Shown here: in pieces, positions 1-8,583 of the stretch
Numbering within the stretch: position 1 is the stretch's first letter
Layout of the letters: each line of letters starts with the position of its first letter
Source: Verrucomicrobiota bacterium
Lineage (GTDB): Bacteria > Verrucomicrobiota > Verrucomicrobiia > Limisphaerales > UBA9464
Length of the DNA stretch: 64,000 nucleotides
NCBI GenBank assembly: GCA_947454705.1
Contig: CANGKZ010000017.1
Span: 1 to 64,000, forward strand
Direction: 5' to 3'
Notes under the pieces: generated by a model
The model's database searches: none
What the model saw: only the letters and a program-made list of their open reading frames with translations
Told to the model about the DNA's origin: nothing
Program-made: the position numbers and the translations under genes

Positions 1-139
1 ACTTTGGACTTTGGACTTTGGACTTTGGACTTTGGACTTTGGACTTTGGACTTTGGACTTTGGACTTTGGACTTTGGACTTTGGACTTTGGACTTTGGAC
101 TTTGGACTTTGGACTTTGGACTTTGGACTTTGGACTTTG
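1..139. repeat. Heptamer tandem array (ACTTTGG)n, about 20 copies
   Basis: The window opens inside an uninterrupted run of the 7-bp unit ACTTTGG, about 20 copies, ending just before CCCATAG. It may extend beyond the left edge. The same unit recurs as a seven-copy array at 14203-14252, so it is a dispersed short tandem repeat and not a one-off. It has no spacers and codes for nothing plausible. It lies 66 bp upstream of the pseudopilin start. Confidence 0.95.
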
Positions 140-204
140 CCCATAGTCCGTCCTCCAACTGAACGCGTGCGTTGCAAGGAGTGACGGTTTAGGATTTGCG
201 GCGC

Positions 205-1050
205 ATGAATCCCCCGCGTTTCCCCGACGCCGGTTCGACCGCGCGCCGATGGCGTGCGGGGTTCACGCTGATTGAGCTGCTGGTCGTGATTGCGATCATC
301 GCCATCCTCGCATCCATTCTTCTTCCCGGTCTCGCCCGCGCCCGCGCGAAGGCGCTGCAAACCGCCTGCTTCAACAACCTGCGCCAACTCGGCATTGCCA
401 CCACTCTCTACGCCGGCGAATACAGGCAATACCCGGGAACCCTGTCGGTCACCTTCGGCTACAATTACGTGTGGCCCACCCGCCTGCTCACCCAGCTCAA
501 CGGAAATCGCGCCGTGTTCCGGTGTCCGGCCGCCGCCTTGGGGAGTGCGTGGGATACCAATGTAAATCCCACCCTCGGCGCGCGCGGACCGAACGGAGTC
601 TTCGATCCCTACGGCCTCAGTGAAAAAAGCCGCTTTTCCTACGGATACAACGACTGGGGCCTCGATATTCAACACATCCCGCAGCTCGGCATGGGAGGCG
701 ATGTGAATGGGCCGGTGAACCGCGGTCCGGTGACCGAGGACATGATTCGCAGTCCGTCCCGCATGATCGCAATCGGGGATTTGAAGCCCACGATGTCGGG
801 CCGGGTTCGCTTCGATGCCAACCTCGACCCGGTGGATCGTGCGGCGAATCACAGTCAGTGGCCGTCCAATCGACATAACTATCGGACGGATCTGGTGTTC
901 GCCGACGGGCATGTGGAGGCGGTTCACCGTCGGGATTTGATCAATCCAGGCAACTCCGACTGGCGTGCGCGTTGGAACAATGATGATCAGCCGCACCTGG
1001 AAGTGAAATGGGTGGTGGATGCAGCGGCTGAATCCATTTTGGATCGCTGA
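205..1050 (+). CDS. Type II secretion pseudopilin-like protein (prepilin N-terminus, H-x9-DG C-terminus)
   Basis: The protein has about 281 residues. After a short basic leader comes [19 protein letters not shown], the prepilin peptidase cleavage and methylation motif followed by the hydrophobic helix of type IV pilin-like proteins. Near the C-terminus, a His followed nine residues later by DG (FADGHVE) matches the H-x9-DG signature of the secreted pseudopilins that are greatly expanded in Verrucomicrobiota, Planctomycetota and Lentisphaerota. Such proteins are processed at the inner membrane and sit in the periplasm or at the surface; individual functions are mostly unknown. I chose ATG at 205, with AGGA at 191-194 ten bases upstream; an in-frame TTG at 196 is the alternative. 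No secretion genes are adjacent, so it is an orphan copy. Family assignment is firm, role is not. Confidence 0.9.
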   Translation: MNPPRFPDAGSTARRWRAGFTLIELLVVIAIIAILASILLPGLARARAKALQTACFNNLRQLGIATTLYAGEYRQYPGTLSVTFGYNYVWPTRLLTQLNGNRAVFRCPAAALGSAWDTNVNPTLGARGPNGVFDPYGLSEKSRFSYGYNDWGLDIQHIPQLGMGGDVNGPVNRGPVTEDMIRSPSRMIAIGDLKPTMSGRVRFDANLDPVDRAANHSQWPSNRHNYRTDLVFADGHVEAVHRRDLINPGNSDWRARWNNDDQPHLEVKWVVDAAAESILDR

Positions 1051-1264
1051 GAGGCGCTTGCTGGCTGCGGAGCCAATCAGGAAGAACGGCCAACGACTTG
1101 GAACCTCCGCGCTCCATCTCCGCATTCTCTCCCCGCGAGCGAAGTGACTGAATTGGGTGTCGGGGATGAATCACTGCCACCCGTGCGCTGTTCGTTTCCG
1201 AAACTGCATTCGGTCATGACAGGGAATCAGGACGCGACATCCGCGGACGACGAACCCATCAGCA

Positions 1265-2305
1265 TTAGAACCGCCAGGAAAGGGCGGCGTTGATCCGGTA
1301 GTCGGGAACGTTTTGGAACCCGCGACCGGCGGCCCGCAGCGCGGCTTCGCCTTCCACCTGCGCGCTGAAATGGGATTTCCAGGTGAAGGTCAGCAGGGGG
1401 CCCAGGAACCACACCGTCTGGCCGGTATGAATCGACGGACGCCCGCGAAACTCATCGGATCCGCGCGTTTCGTAGGCCGTGTTCAACGCCAGACTCAGCG
1501 TGCCCTTGTTGTTGAGCCAAAGGAATCCGCCCGGTCCACCGGACAGGATCAACTCATCGGCAAAGCGGTAATGTCCGGCCCCCTCGGTTCGCGCGACGTA
1601 TTGCGCCTGGGTGTTCCAAAAATACCGGTTCCAGCGTGCCGATGCGGTGATTCCAAACAGTCCGTCCACCGCACCGCTCCCCAGCGAAAGATCGTGAAGG
1701 TGCACCCCGCCGACCACGGGACCCAGCGCATCGTGGGCATGTCCCGGACCCACCACCGACTCGTAGTGGTCGATGTCCTCGCGGAGTTCTCCCAAGTGCG
1801 CCGTATCGCCCGTTGGTACGTGAATGCCACCGAGCAGGTTCACGGTGAATCCATGATCCATCGAACTCACCCCAACCACACGCCATCGACCCACGAGGGT
1901 CAGGTCTCCAATGCCAGTCTCGCTGCCCTCCCGGGGAGTGGGGGTGAATCCACCGGTCATCCGGGTGAATCGATATGATTGATGCACCACCGGCAAATTC
2001 AGGCTCACCCCGAACCGTTCCGAAAAATTCCATCCGCCGACAATGTGCGTGATGGATCGATCGAGCAGGTCGGGATTCGGACGGATGAATTCCACTCCGT
2101 TGAACTGTTCTGTCCCGAAATGGGTGAATTGCTCCGACACGCTCCAGACCGAGCCGGGGGTGAATTCCCCGCGTGCATCGGCTGCGCGGTAGATGGCGCA
2201 AAGGTCACAACCCAGGGAAACGGTCGCCAGCGACAGCGCTGCGGCGATTTTCGGAAGCCACGTGAAGGAGGGTGGCGTTGCCAGGAGTTGGGCGGATTGC
2301 ATCAT
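1265..2305 (-). CDS. Predicted outer-membrane beta-barrel protein
   Basis: The protein has 346 residues and begins with an export signal (AALSLATVSLGCDLCAIY) whose cysteines directly follow the hydrophobic core. The rest alternates polar and aromatic residues in the manner of a transmembrane beta barrel and ends in a phenylalanine (ALSWRF), the usual C-terminal signature of outer-membrane proteins. It resembles uncharacterised transporter-like barrels of environmental bacteria, but I cannot name a substrate. The start overlaps the stop of the upstream minus-strand gene by four bases (ATGA at 2302-2305), so the two are probably translationally coupled. A cysteine-anchored lipoprotein is possible but the lipobox is not canonical. 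Confidence 0.65.
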   Translation of the reverse strand: MMQSAQLLATPPSFTWLPKIAAALSLATVSLGCDLCAIYRAADARGEFTPGSVWSVSEQFTHFGTEQFNGVEFIRPNPDLLDRSITHIVGGWNFSERFGVSLNLPVVHQSYRFTRMTGGFTPTPREGSETGIGDLTLVGRWRVVGVSSMDHGFTVNLLGGIHVPTGDTAHLGELREDIDHYESVVGPGHAHDALGPVVGGVHLHDLSLGSGAVDGLFGITASARWNRYFWNTQAQYVARTEGAGHYRFADELILSGGPGGFLWLNNKGTLSLALNTAYETRGSDEFRGRPSIHTGQTVWFLGPLLTFTWKSHFSAQVEGEAALRAAGRGFQNVPDYRINAALSWRF

Positions 2306-2706
2306 GGAGTGGCGATGAGGCGGAAGAAACCGACCGGTCCGTTGGTCATTTCATGATAGAAGACAAAGTGGTCGGCGAAGGGGATGGCCGGCACTACATA
2401 TAAATTCGTCCAAGTCCCGGGCGGCGAGGTCAGCGCGTTGGTGGAGAACTGCAGTTCGTATTGACGGTTCGCCTCGGTGTCGAAATGAACCAGCACAGCC
2501 TTCTTGATGAAGGGCTCGATCAGGTAGAACTGGGGAGTTCCCCCCGCCGAAACGAGCATCATTCCGAGTCCAATTCCCAGGGTCCACCCCCCCAGAAGGG
2601 ACCGGAGCCCGGAGCCTGTGCGGCTCAATCGCAGCGAGCCGATGCGGCTGGAATGATGGGTGGGTTTAGGGACTTGCAACGAGGCCCATTCCGTCGAAAA
2701 AAGCAC
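2302..2706 (-). CDS. Small exported protein of unknown function
   Basis: This 134-residue reading frame has one hydrophobic segment around residues 38-54 (GGWTLGIGLGMMLVSAGG), followed by an 80-residue soluble part containing QYELQFSTNAL and ending GPVGFFRLIATP. That layout resembles the short secreted beta domains common in Verrucomicrobiota. The basic N-terminal 35 residues look like read-through, so the true start is probably nearer the hydrophobic segment. It overlaps the barrel gene by four bases and is likely co-transcribed with it, perhaps as a partner. I do not recognise a family. Confidence 0.5.
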   Translation of the reverse strand: MLFSTEWASLQVPKPTHHSSRIGSLRLSRTGSGLRSLLGGWTLGIGLGMMLVSAGGTPQFYLIEPFIKKAVLVHFDTEANRQYELQFSTNALTSPPGTWTNLYVVPAIPFADHFVFYHEMTNGPVGFFRLIATP

Positions 2707-2796
2707 TGCGCGTCAATGGCTGCGGTGCGTGCAGGCCTCCTCTCGACCGGGAGGAGATTCCCGGAGCGCGGGGGAGGCCTGCGCTCCGGAAGAATC

Positions 2797-3756
2797 CTAT
2801 CGAATCGGAACCTGGGGCGGGGCCGGATTGTCGGAGGCGGCGCGATTCGAGTCGCCTGCCGACGATCCGGTGGTCTCGGCCGCGAGCCATTGGGTCATGT
2901 TGTTGTTGCTCGCCGGGAGGACGGTGATGCGTCCGTTGCCGGCAATCGCCTTCTGGGTTTCCAGAATGGTGAACAAGGCGGAGGCCACTTCCGGATCCCG
3001 CGAGACTTCTTCCAAGGCGCTGCCCACCAGTTCGGGTCGGATGGCCGACGCCTTGGCGAATTCGATCGCGGCACGACGTTCCGCGGTGCTGGCGATGATG
3101 CTCACCTGATTCGCACCATCCTGCTTGATGGCCGAAGTCACCTGACGCAACCGGTTCACCACCTTGCTCTCGATTTGGCGGATCATGGCATCGTCCCGGA
3201 AATGCACCTTGCGGATGTAAACCGACCCAAGCTTATAACCCCATTCGTGCGACTTCGGCGATACCTCCGCCCGTACCGTGGAGCTCATGGAGTGACGGTT
3301 GATGAGCATGGCGTTCAACGGGAGGTTGCTCAAACAACGCACCGTGGAATTGCTCACATTCGCGCCGAGCGAGCCCCGCGGATCCGTGTTCTTGAACAGG
3401 TAGGAAACGGGATCGCTGATGAACATCTCATACCAGATGCCGATGCCCATCGGTGCGCCTTCCTCGGAATTCACCGGCTGGCTGCGCAAGTATTCCTGAT
3501 CGAGCCGCATGTCCAATTCATGCCGGGTGCCCAGCCAGTTCACGATGAAGGCCTGCCATCCGAGCTTGGGGAGGAGGAAGTGAAGGCCCGGCTCATCGAT
3601 GGTGGCGATGACCTTGCCGAACAGAACGTACACAAAGCAGCGACGCTCCGGCACGATGGCGTAAATCCCCAGGAGCCGTGCCAATCCGAATCCGATCGGG
3701 ACCAGAATACTGCAGAGGGCAAAGGTGACAGCGAATGCGACGAAGAAGTTGATCAT
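2797..3756 (-). CDS. SPFH/Band 7 domain membrane protein (HflC/stomatin-like)
   Basis: The protein has 319 residues. An N-terminal membrane helix (residues 3-30) is followed by an SPFH-type region (VPERRCFVYVLFGKVIATIDEPGL, continuing to about residue 215). Next comes an alpha-helical Ala/Glu-rich stretch typical of prohibitin-homology proteins, then a Gly/Asn/Pro tail. SPFH proteins form ring-shaped membrane scaffolds and often work as unlike pairs, as HflK and HflC do. The start overlaps the stop of the preceding SPFH gene by four bases (3753-3756), so the two probably make one hetero-oligomeric complex. No FtsH-like protease is nearby, so equating the pair with HflKC would go too far. Confidence 0.8.
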   Translation of the reverse strand: MINFFVAFAVTFALCSILVPIGFGLARLLGIYAIVPERRCFVYVLFGKVIATIDEPGLHFLLPKLGWQAFIVNWLGTRHELDMRLDQEYLRSQPVNSEEGAPMGIGIWYEMFISDPVSYLFKNTDPRGSLGANVSNSTVRCLSNLPLNAMLINRHSMSSTVRAEVSPKSHEWGYKLGSVYIRKVHFRDDAMIRQIESKVVNRLRQVTSAIKQDGANQVSIIASTAERRAAIEFAKASAIRPELVGSALEEVSRDPEVASALFTILETQKAIAGNGRITVLPASNNNMTQWLAAETTGSSAGDSNRAASDNPAPPQVPIR

Positions 3757-4769
3757 GGCCGGGCCTCCAGGAAGATGCGTTGAGCCCGCTCATACAGGGA
3801 GAGGCGGACGTTGCGGACGTAGGCGGCGAGCGCGCCGGAACCGTTTTGTTTGAGACCGGCGAGCTGGGAGGCCAGCCGGGTGAGCGGCTCCACTTCGGCT
3901 TGCGCCCGGAGCGTTTCGATTTCCACCGCGCGGCGGGACTGCACGATCTTTTGATCCGCCGCGGCCTGCGCCAGGCTGATGTCGGACGACACCTGGTTGT
4001 AGGCCGTGTTGATTGCGGCCAGGGCCGATTCGACCTCCGGTGGTGGATCAATTCCGGTTATCAGCGAGGCATCCAACGTCATGCCGTAACGCGCGGCGGA
4101 AGAACGGCATTCCAGATCCATGTGCTCGTTCAAATCGCGCATGTTTTTGCGGATGTCGTTGATCGAGATGCCGGTGACGATTGTGGCATCCGGTCCGCCT
4201 GGCGTGATGCCCATCGGATGGGTCGCGGCAGTGGGGCCGGCCGCCGGGGCAGGGGCTTCGAAATTCGCGATGCGCTCGCGCAACACGGCGACGAAATATC
4301 CCATCACGTGGGCGATCGGACGCTTCACCCCGAAGAGATACGCGTAGAGGTTTCTCTCGGAGACGCGGAATCGAATCTGCCCGGTGAGGCCCGTGTTCAG
4401 CTGATCCTTGGTCACGGCATCGAGCATCGTGCCGCCCTGGTTTGCGGTCCGATCCTCGGGATCCCAGGCCATGTTCACGGTCTCGGTGGCAATGGAGACC
4501 TTGTACACGCGTTCCCAAGGCCATTTGAAATAAGGTCCGCCGGGCGGGATGACGCGCACCTGCGGATAGGCGTAGCGCGTTTTTTCATCCTCGTTGAGCG
4601 CCTCGGAGATGGGGTCGTCGAGGGTGGTCTGATCTCCGACCCGTTGAGCGCGGCCGAAGGAGGTTTTCACGGCGCGTTCGTTTTGATTCACCGTGTACAA
4701 CCCCGCCAGCAGGTAGCGGGTGAGGAACCACGCGAGGAATCCGAGGAGGCAACCGAGGGCAATGGTCAT
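3753..4769 (-). CDS. SPFH/Band 7 domain membrane protein (HflK-like partner)
   Basis: From ATG at 4769 the protein has about 338 residues. It has a hydrophobic helix (TIALGCLLGFLAWFLTRYLL), then YTVNQNERAVKTSFGRAQRV, the classic opening of an HflK-type SPFH domain, and a long Ala/Glu-rich helical region (AQAAADQKIVQSRRAVEIE) near the C-terminus. The frame is open upstream to 4922, but the extra 51 residues are basic and atypical, and starting at 4769 puts the membrane helix at the N-terminus as in the family. An unusual Ala/Pro-rich insert (residues about 180-205) interrupts the domain. It is co-translated with the next SPFH gene. Confidence 0.78.
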   Translation of the reverse strand: MTIALGCLLGFLAWFLTRYLLAGLYTVNQNERAVKTSFGRAQRVGDQTTLDDPISEALNEDEKTRYAYPQVRVIPPGGPYFKWPWERVYKVSIATETVNMAWDPEDRTANQGGTMLDAVTKDQLNTGLTGQIRFRVSERNLYAYLFGVKRPIAHVMGYFVAVLRERIANFEAPAPAAGPTAATHPMGITPGGPDATIVTGISINDIRKNMRDLNEHMDLECRSSAARYGMTLDASLITGIDPPPEVESALAAINTAYNQVSSDISLAQAAADQKIVQSRRAVEIETLRAQAEVEPLTRLASQLAGLKQNGSGALAAYVRNVRLSLYERAQRIFLEARP

Positions 4770-4902
4770 AAGGATTTGGATCGAAGCTGCGGGATGCCTT
4801 CCTACGCTTTGCACCGGTGACTTCAAGAGGAATTCCGGTCCCGTGGTTCCAACGCGCGCGGCGCGGCGAAGCGCAACGGGGAACCGCTGAAACGCGGAGA
4901 AG

Positions 4903-5035
4903 GGAATGAATCTGGAAAGCATGAAAGCAGGCCGCGGAGGGAAGGCGAAAGTTCAAAGGAAGAGGCGAAACTGGAACACCGCATCGAGCATCCAGCATCC
5001 GGTATCAAGCATCCTGCATCTTGCCTCTTCCCCTC
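4903..5035. repeat. Dispersed composite repeat, copy A
   Basis: Read on the minus strand, this stretch has GATGCTGG-type units, then TTTCGCCTCTTCCTTTGAAC, then a segment ending in GCCTGCTTTCATGCTTTCC. The same order of blocks is found at 32411-32515 (contiguous) and at 12093-12383 (interrupted by an inserted element). It is a non-coding family with at least three members in this window. Confidence 0.85.
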
Positions 5036-5089
5036 CCTGCATCGTTTCCACGTGGTCCGCGAACGAAAATGGGGCTTGGGTGGAACCAA

Positions 5090-5170
5090 GCCCTCCACCG
5101 AGACACGATCTCCGATCTCCGATCTTCGAGCCCCAGCTTCCAGCTCCCATCTCCCATCTCCTCCGGGGAT
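5090..5170. repeat. Dispersed repeat, GATCTCCGATCTCC block
   Basis: This segment carries CGATCTCCGATCTCCGATCT followed by CAGCTTCCAGCTCCCATCTCC-like units. A near-complete reverse complement occurs at about 32318-32395, also next to a copy of the composite repeat, so the two blocks travel together. The rest of the gap up to the kinase start at 5435 shows no convincing gene or promoter. Confidence 0.7.
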
Positions 5171-5434
5171 TTATGCCCACTGTGCGTTAAAAAGATTCAG
5201 GTGTGCGCGTTGTGCACAGTTGCCGTTTTTGTTGGCAAGTGTGCAAAGATCGCACGTCACACGCGCTGCTCGAGATCTCAGTCCTTGAGACGGCGTCGGT
5301 GATGCAACGATGGAACGGTCGGGTGTTGGCGCCGTCTCAGATCCGGTCAGCCAAAGCAGAGATGGGATTGCAGTGGTTCTCTGTCACCCCCGTTCCATCG
5401 TTGGTGTTGGGGAATCCACGAAAATGCACCTCCC

Positions 5435-6826
5435 ATGACCACAAACCCTTCAGACTACGAGCGGCAGGACTTCGGTTGGATGTCACATCCGTGGCATCGG
5501 CTTCAAACCCATGGCGGTGCGATTGCGATGGGCATTCTCTTGGGGGGGCTGGCTCTGGTGGCCGCTTCGGAGACCCGGGGCTGGGAACGAAACCGGCTGA
5601 GCGCGTCCACTCGGCGCGACGTGGCCCCGGTTGAGTCCGTCCACGAGGCCACGCGGCCGGAGCGTTCTTCCCGGGAGCAGATCCAATTGGAAGGGGCTGC
5701 AGGGGTGGGCGTTGCGCTTCTGGTGGTTGGCGTTGGGTTGCTGGTTGGACGGCGATTTCAAACCGACAGTCGGGATTCCATTTCCGCGCTGGTTCCAATT
5801 CCCACTCCCACCTTCGCCCGCGAGCAGTTTCAAGCCTTTGCCCTCGCGGCCACGGAGGCGATCCTTCTTCTCGATGGAATGTCCCTGCTCGGGGCGAATT
5901 CCGCCGCGGTGGAATTGTTCGGTCGCTCTGAATCCCAGTTCCGGAACCGGCCGATGCTCGAACTGATTGATCCCGCGGACCACGGCCGCGCGGCGGTGCA
6001 ATTCCAGTCGGGGGCCGATTCCACCGGGGAATACACCGGGGTCTGTCGGGATGGATCCCGCATCGTGCTGACCATTCAATGCCGACGGATCTGGTATCAG
6101 GGCCGATTTATCCGCGCCCTGTGCCTTCGGAAGGTGGCCAATGCCGGGGAAACCAATCCCTCCGGAACCACCGAGTACCGCCTGAATGGCCTTGAAATGG
6201 AACGTCGGCGGATCGCGCGCGACATCCACGATGAACTCGGCTCAACCCTCACCAGCATCCGGCTCCTGTGCGATGACGCGGCGCTGGAGCTGACCAGTCA
6301 GGATGCGGGGGAACGGCTCATCGGACGCGAGAAGCTCCGCCGGCTCTCCAGTCTCACCGAAAGTCTCTCCACCGGACTGGACGGCATCGTCTGGACGGTT
6401 CGCCCTGAGAATGACTCTCTGGAATCAGTCGCAAGCTACCTGTGCCGCCTCGCCGCTGAGATGCTTCGAATTGGAGGAATTCGTTGCCGCCTAACGGTGC
6501 CCATTCTCTTTCCGGTTCGGACCGTTCCCGCAGTGCTGCGACGCAGCCTCATGCTGGTGGTGAAGGAAGCACTGCACAACGTCGTCAAACACTCAGAAGC
6601 CACCACTGCCGAACTGGTTCTCCGGATGGAATCCAACGAGCTCGCGGTGGAAGTCATCGACGACGGATGCGGGTTCGATCCCGTCGAGTGTGCCGATGCC
6701 GGCGATGGTCTCGCCAACATGCGCCACCGCATCCAGGAAGCCGGGGGAAGCCTGAACCTCGAAAGCCAACCCGGCCGCGGCACCAAACTCTCCATCCGCC
6801 TGCACCTCCCCGCGTCCGAAAACTAA
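5435..6826 (+). CDS. Sensor histidine kinase with PAS domain (NarX/LiaS type)
   Basis: The protein has 463 residues. There are two membrane helices (about residues 28-46 and 88-106), a PAS-like domain (about 129-235) and a HisKA_3 dimerisation segment in which MERRRIARDIHDELG carries the phosphoacceptor His near residue 264. A HATPase_c domain follows, with VVKEALHNVVKHS as the N box and DDGCGFDP plus GDGLANM as G boxes. HisKA_3 kinases phosphorylate LuxR-type response regulators, and one follows at 6995. The C-terminal 250 residues closely parallel the kinase at 15746, but here the large sensor propeller is missing and only a short periplasmic loop remains. The stimulus is unknown. Confidence 0.93.
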   Translation: MTTNPSDYERQDFGWMSHPWHRLQTHGGAIAMGILLGGLALVAASETRGWERNRLSASTRRDVAPVESVHEATRPERSSREQIQLEGAAGVGVALLVVGVGLLVGRRFQTDSRDSISALVPIPTPTFAREQFQAFALAATEAILLLDGMSLLGANSAAVELFGRSESQFRNRPMLELIDPADHGRAAVQFQSGADSTGEYTGVCRDGSRIVLTIQCRRIWYQGRFIRALCLRKVANAGETNPSGTTEYRLNGLEMERRRIARDIHDELGSTLTSIRLLCDDAALELTSQDAGERLIGREKLRRLSSLTESLSTGLDGIVWTVRPENDSLESVASYLCRLAAEMLRIGGIRCRLTVPILFPVRTVPAVLRRSLMLVVKEALHNVVKHSEATTAELVLRMESNELAVEVIDDGCGFDPVECADAGDGLANMRHRIQEAGGSLNLESQPGRGTKLSIRLHLPASEN

Positions 6827-6837
6827 GAGCGGACAAA

Positions 6838-6985
6838 TCCACCGCAGATGGACGCAGATGAACGCAGATAGGGAAGAGAATCACGGCTCTACTCCCGAAG
6901 CCAAGTTGCAGGCCCCTCTCCAGCCCTCATCGAATCCCTTCCGAAATCTGTGTGAATCCGTGCAATCCGTGTCTCCCCCTTTCTT
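6838..6985. repeat. CAGATGGACGCAGATG / GAATCCGTG dispersed repeat pair
   Basis: The gap between kinase and regulator holds CCGCAGATGGACGCAGATGA with internal 10-bp periodicity (6840-6875). About 70 bp later comes a block resembling the reverse complement of a sister repeat (AATCTGTGTGAATCCGTGCA, 6945-6980). Related blocks appear at 7664-8190, 12140-12331 and 60823-60977. Confidence 0.8.
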
Positions 6986-6994
6986 CGCGCACCC

Positions 6995-7651
6995 ATGAAT
7001 GAACTTCAGACCATGATCCGGGTTTCCGTTGTGGATGACGATCGGTCGGTCCGGGAACGGTTGGTGTCGCTGTTGAACGGGAGCCCGGGCTTCGCCTGCG
7101 CGGGAAGCCACTCCACCACGGAATCCGCCCTGGAACTAATTCCGCGGGAGCGTCCCCACGTGGTGCTGATGGACATCCAGATTCCCTCGCTCGGGGGCGT
7201 GGAATGCGTGCGACGTCTCGCGGCCGCGATGCCGGATTTGACCCTCGTGATGTTCACCGTCCACGAGGACACCGAAGCCATCTTCAACGCCCTCGCGGCG
7301 GGTGCCTGCGGATACCTCCTCAAGCACACACCCTCCCCGCAGATCCTGGACGCGATTCGTCAGGCGCGTCAGGGAGGCTCCCCGATGACCGCGCACATCG
7401 CGCGCAAGGTGGTTCAATACTTCCAACGCCCGGCCGCGCCGGATCCCCTTTCGGCCCTCTCGCCCCGGGAGCAGACCGTCCTGCAACAACTGGCCCAGGG
7501 TTTTCTGTACAAGGAAATCGGAGCCTCGTTGGGGATCAATGCCGATACCGTCCGCAAGCACCTCTGCAGCATCTACCGCAAGCTCCAAGTCCGCTCCCGG
7601 ACCGAAGCAGTGATCAAGTACCTCCAAACTCCCCGCCCGCAGCAGTTCTAA
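6995..7651 (+). CDS. NarL/LuxR-family response regulator
   Basis: The protein has 218 residues. The receiver domain starts IRVSVVDDDRSVRERL, with acidic pocket DDD and phosphoacceptor Asp near residue 58 in VVLMDIQIPS; a conserved Lys lies in GYLLKHTPS. A linker is followed by a LuxR-type HTH (LSPREQTVLQQLAQGFLYKE through DTVRKHLCSIYRKL). It is the obvious partner of the upstream HisKA_3 kinase, separated only by a repeat block. It is a clear paralogue of the regulator at 19344, nearly identical around MDI, GVECVR and HIARKVVQYF. The large surface-protein gene downstream is a plausible target, by inference. Confidence 0.94.
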   Translation: MNELQTMIRVSVVDDDRSVRERLVSLLNGSPGFACAGSHSTTESALELIPRERPHVVLMDIQIPSLGGVECVRRLAAAMPDLTLVMFTVHEDTEAIFNALAAGACGYLLKHTPSPQILDAIRQARQGGSPMTAHIARKVVQYFQRPAAPDPLSALSPREQTVLQQLAQGFLYKEIGASLGINADTVRKHLCSIYRKLQVRSRTEAVIKYLQTPRPQQF

Positions 7652-7663
7652 CCTGCCCTGAGC

Positions 7664-8190
7664 TAGACACGGATTTCACCGATTCACACGGATTCAGATT
7701 CTGATTCATTGTGGCAGTAGGAACAGGGTGAGGGGAGGGGCGGTCCTGTGATCCATAAACGCGATTTCAAGGAGAGACTAACCGCAGATGGACGCAGATG
7801 AACGCAGATGCGGAGGGATATAAATCGTTGGATGCGTCTCCGATTCTTTCATCGGCTGGGTGAGTCTTAAAGGCCTTCGCACTCCGGTTGACTTCCCTCT
7901 CAACTGCGGGTTTCCGGCGGAGGGGTTCCTCACGCGTTCGGAGTACCGCGTTTACGAGGCTCTGCTGTTGGACGAGGGAGCATAGAAAGGTTGAAAAACC
8001 AACCGGCTGCATCCCTCGATACGCGCCTCACTGAACCGTCTGAAGACGGGACTCCGAACGAATGAGAAACCCCACACGGTAGCGTCGGATTCCCCTTCAA
8101 CGCTTCAACTTTTCAACCCTTCAACCTCCCGCTTGGGATGCCCTTCCCTCTGCACGAATCCGTGTAAATCCGTGCAATCCGTGTCTACGA
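7664..8190. repeat. Repeat-filled intergenic region with outward inverted repeats
   Basis: TAGACACGGATTTCACCGAT (7664 onward) and AATCCGTGTAAATCCGTGCA to GTCTA (about 8158-8187) are imperfect inverted copies bracketing some 520 bp. Between them lie a CCGCAGATGGACGCAGATGA block (7782-7812) and a TTCAAC-rich stretch (8097-8128). The small frames in this region consist largely of these repeats and I do not regard them as genes. Confidence 0.75.
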
Positions 8191-8399
8191 AATTTTCTCA
8201 CCCCGAATCTCCTGTAACTTTTTTTGTACCAAGTTTGGAAAAACGCAGCGTTCCGAGGGTGGTAAAAAACCGCCGAATCCCCAACAAAAACGCGGTTTTT
8301 GAACCCCGCTGTGACGGCGGAGTTACGCGCGGTGCGCGGGCTGTTCCCCGAATGGGGACTAGGAGGAAACGCCTCAAAAAAGATAGGTTCAATTCTGAT

Positions 8400-8524
8400 A
8401 CGTGCCCCAAGGCTGAAACCCCTGGGCGGCTCCTTCCTGGTGAGGCGGGAGCCGGTGAGTTCGGTGGACGGAGTGTCAACCACCGGACGGGGTAAGAATC
8501 CGATGGGTTCAGCCTGGGGCACGT
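8400..8524 (+). promoter_or_regulatory. Structured RNA leader (three-way junction) upstream of surface-protein gene
   Basis: Bases 8400-8421 and 8505-8524 pair as a 20-bp helix with only two single-A bulges (8410 and 8418). Inside are two further hairpins: 8427-8433 with 8448-8454 (CGGCTCC/GGGAGCCG) and 8462-8467 with 8480-8485 (CGGTGG/CCACCG). A single-stranded stretch, ACGGGGTAAGAATCCGAT, follows. This is a compact three-way junction ending 59 bases before the ATG of the 1070-aa protein. It could be a riboswitch, a protein-binding leader or a separate small RNA. It does not match cobalamin, TPP, SAM or c-di-GMP-I consensus motifs that I know. Confidence 0.6.
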
Positions 8525-8583
8525 GGAGTCGGAGGCGGTGATTCGTTCAACCAATCAGATCAAATCCAAAACTCAGGAACTCA

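Noticed and set aside
1-139. CRISPR array
   Set aside because: The repeat unit is 7 bp with no spacers and no cas genes are nearby; it is a simple tandem array.
5203-5634. Possible plus-strand gene overlapping the kinase start
   Set aside because: It runs through the repeat-rich gap and out of frame into the kinase gene, with no domain or ribosome site.
7767-8012. Possible 81-residue gene on the minus strand
   Set aside because: Its C-terminus is encoded by the dispersed CAGATGGACGCAGATG repeat and it has no ribosome site or recognisable domain.
8400-8524. Assignment as a c-di-GMP-I riboswitch
   Set aside because: Only the 3' GGGGTAAGAATCCGATGG portion is vaguely similar; the conserved AAACC and GACGCAAAGC parts are missing.
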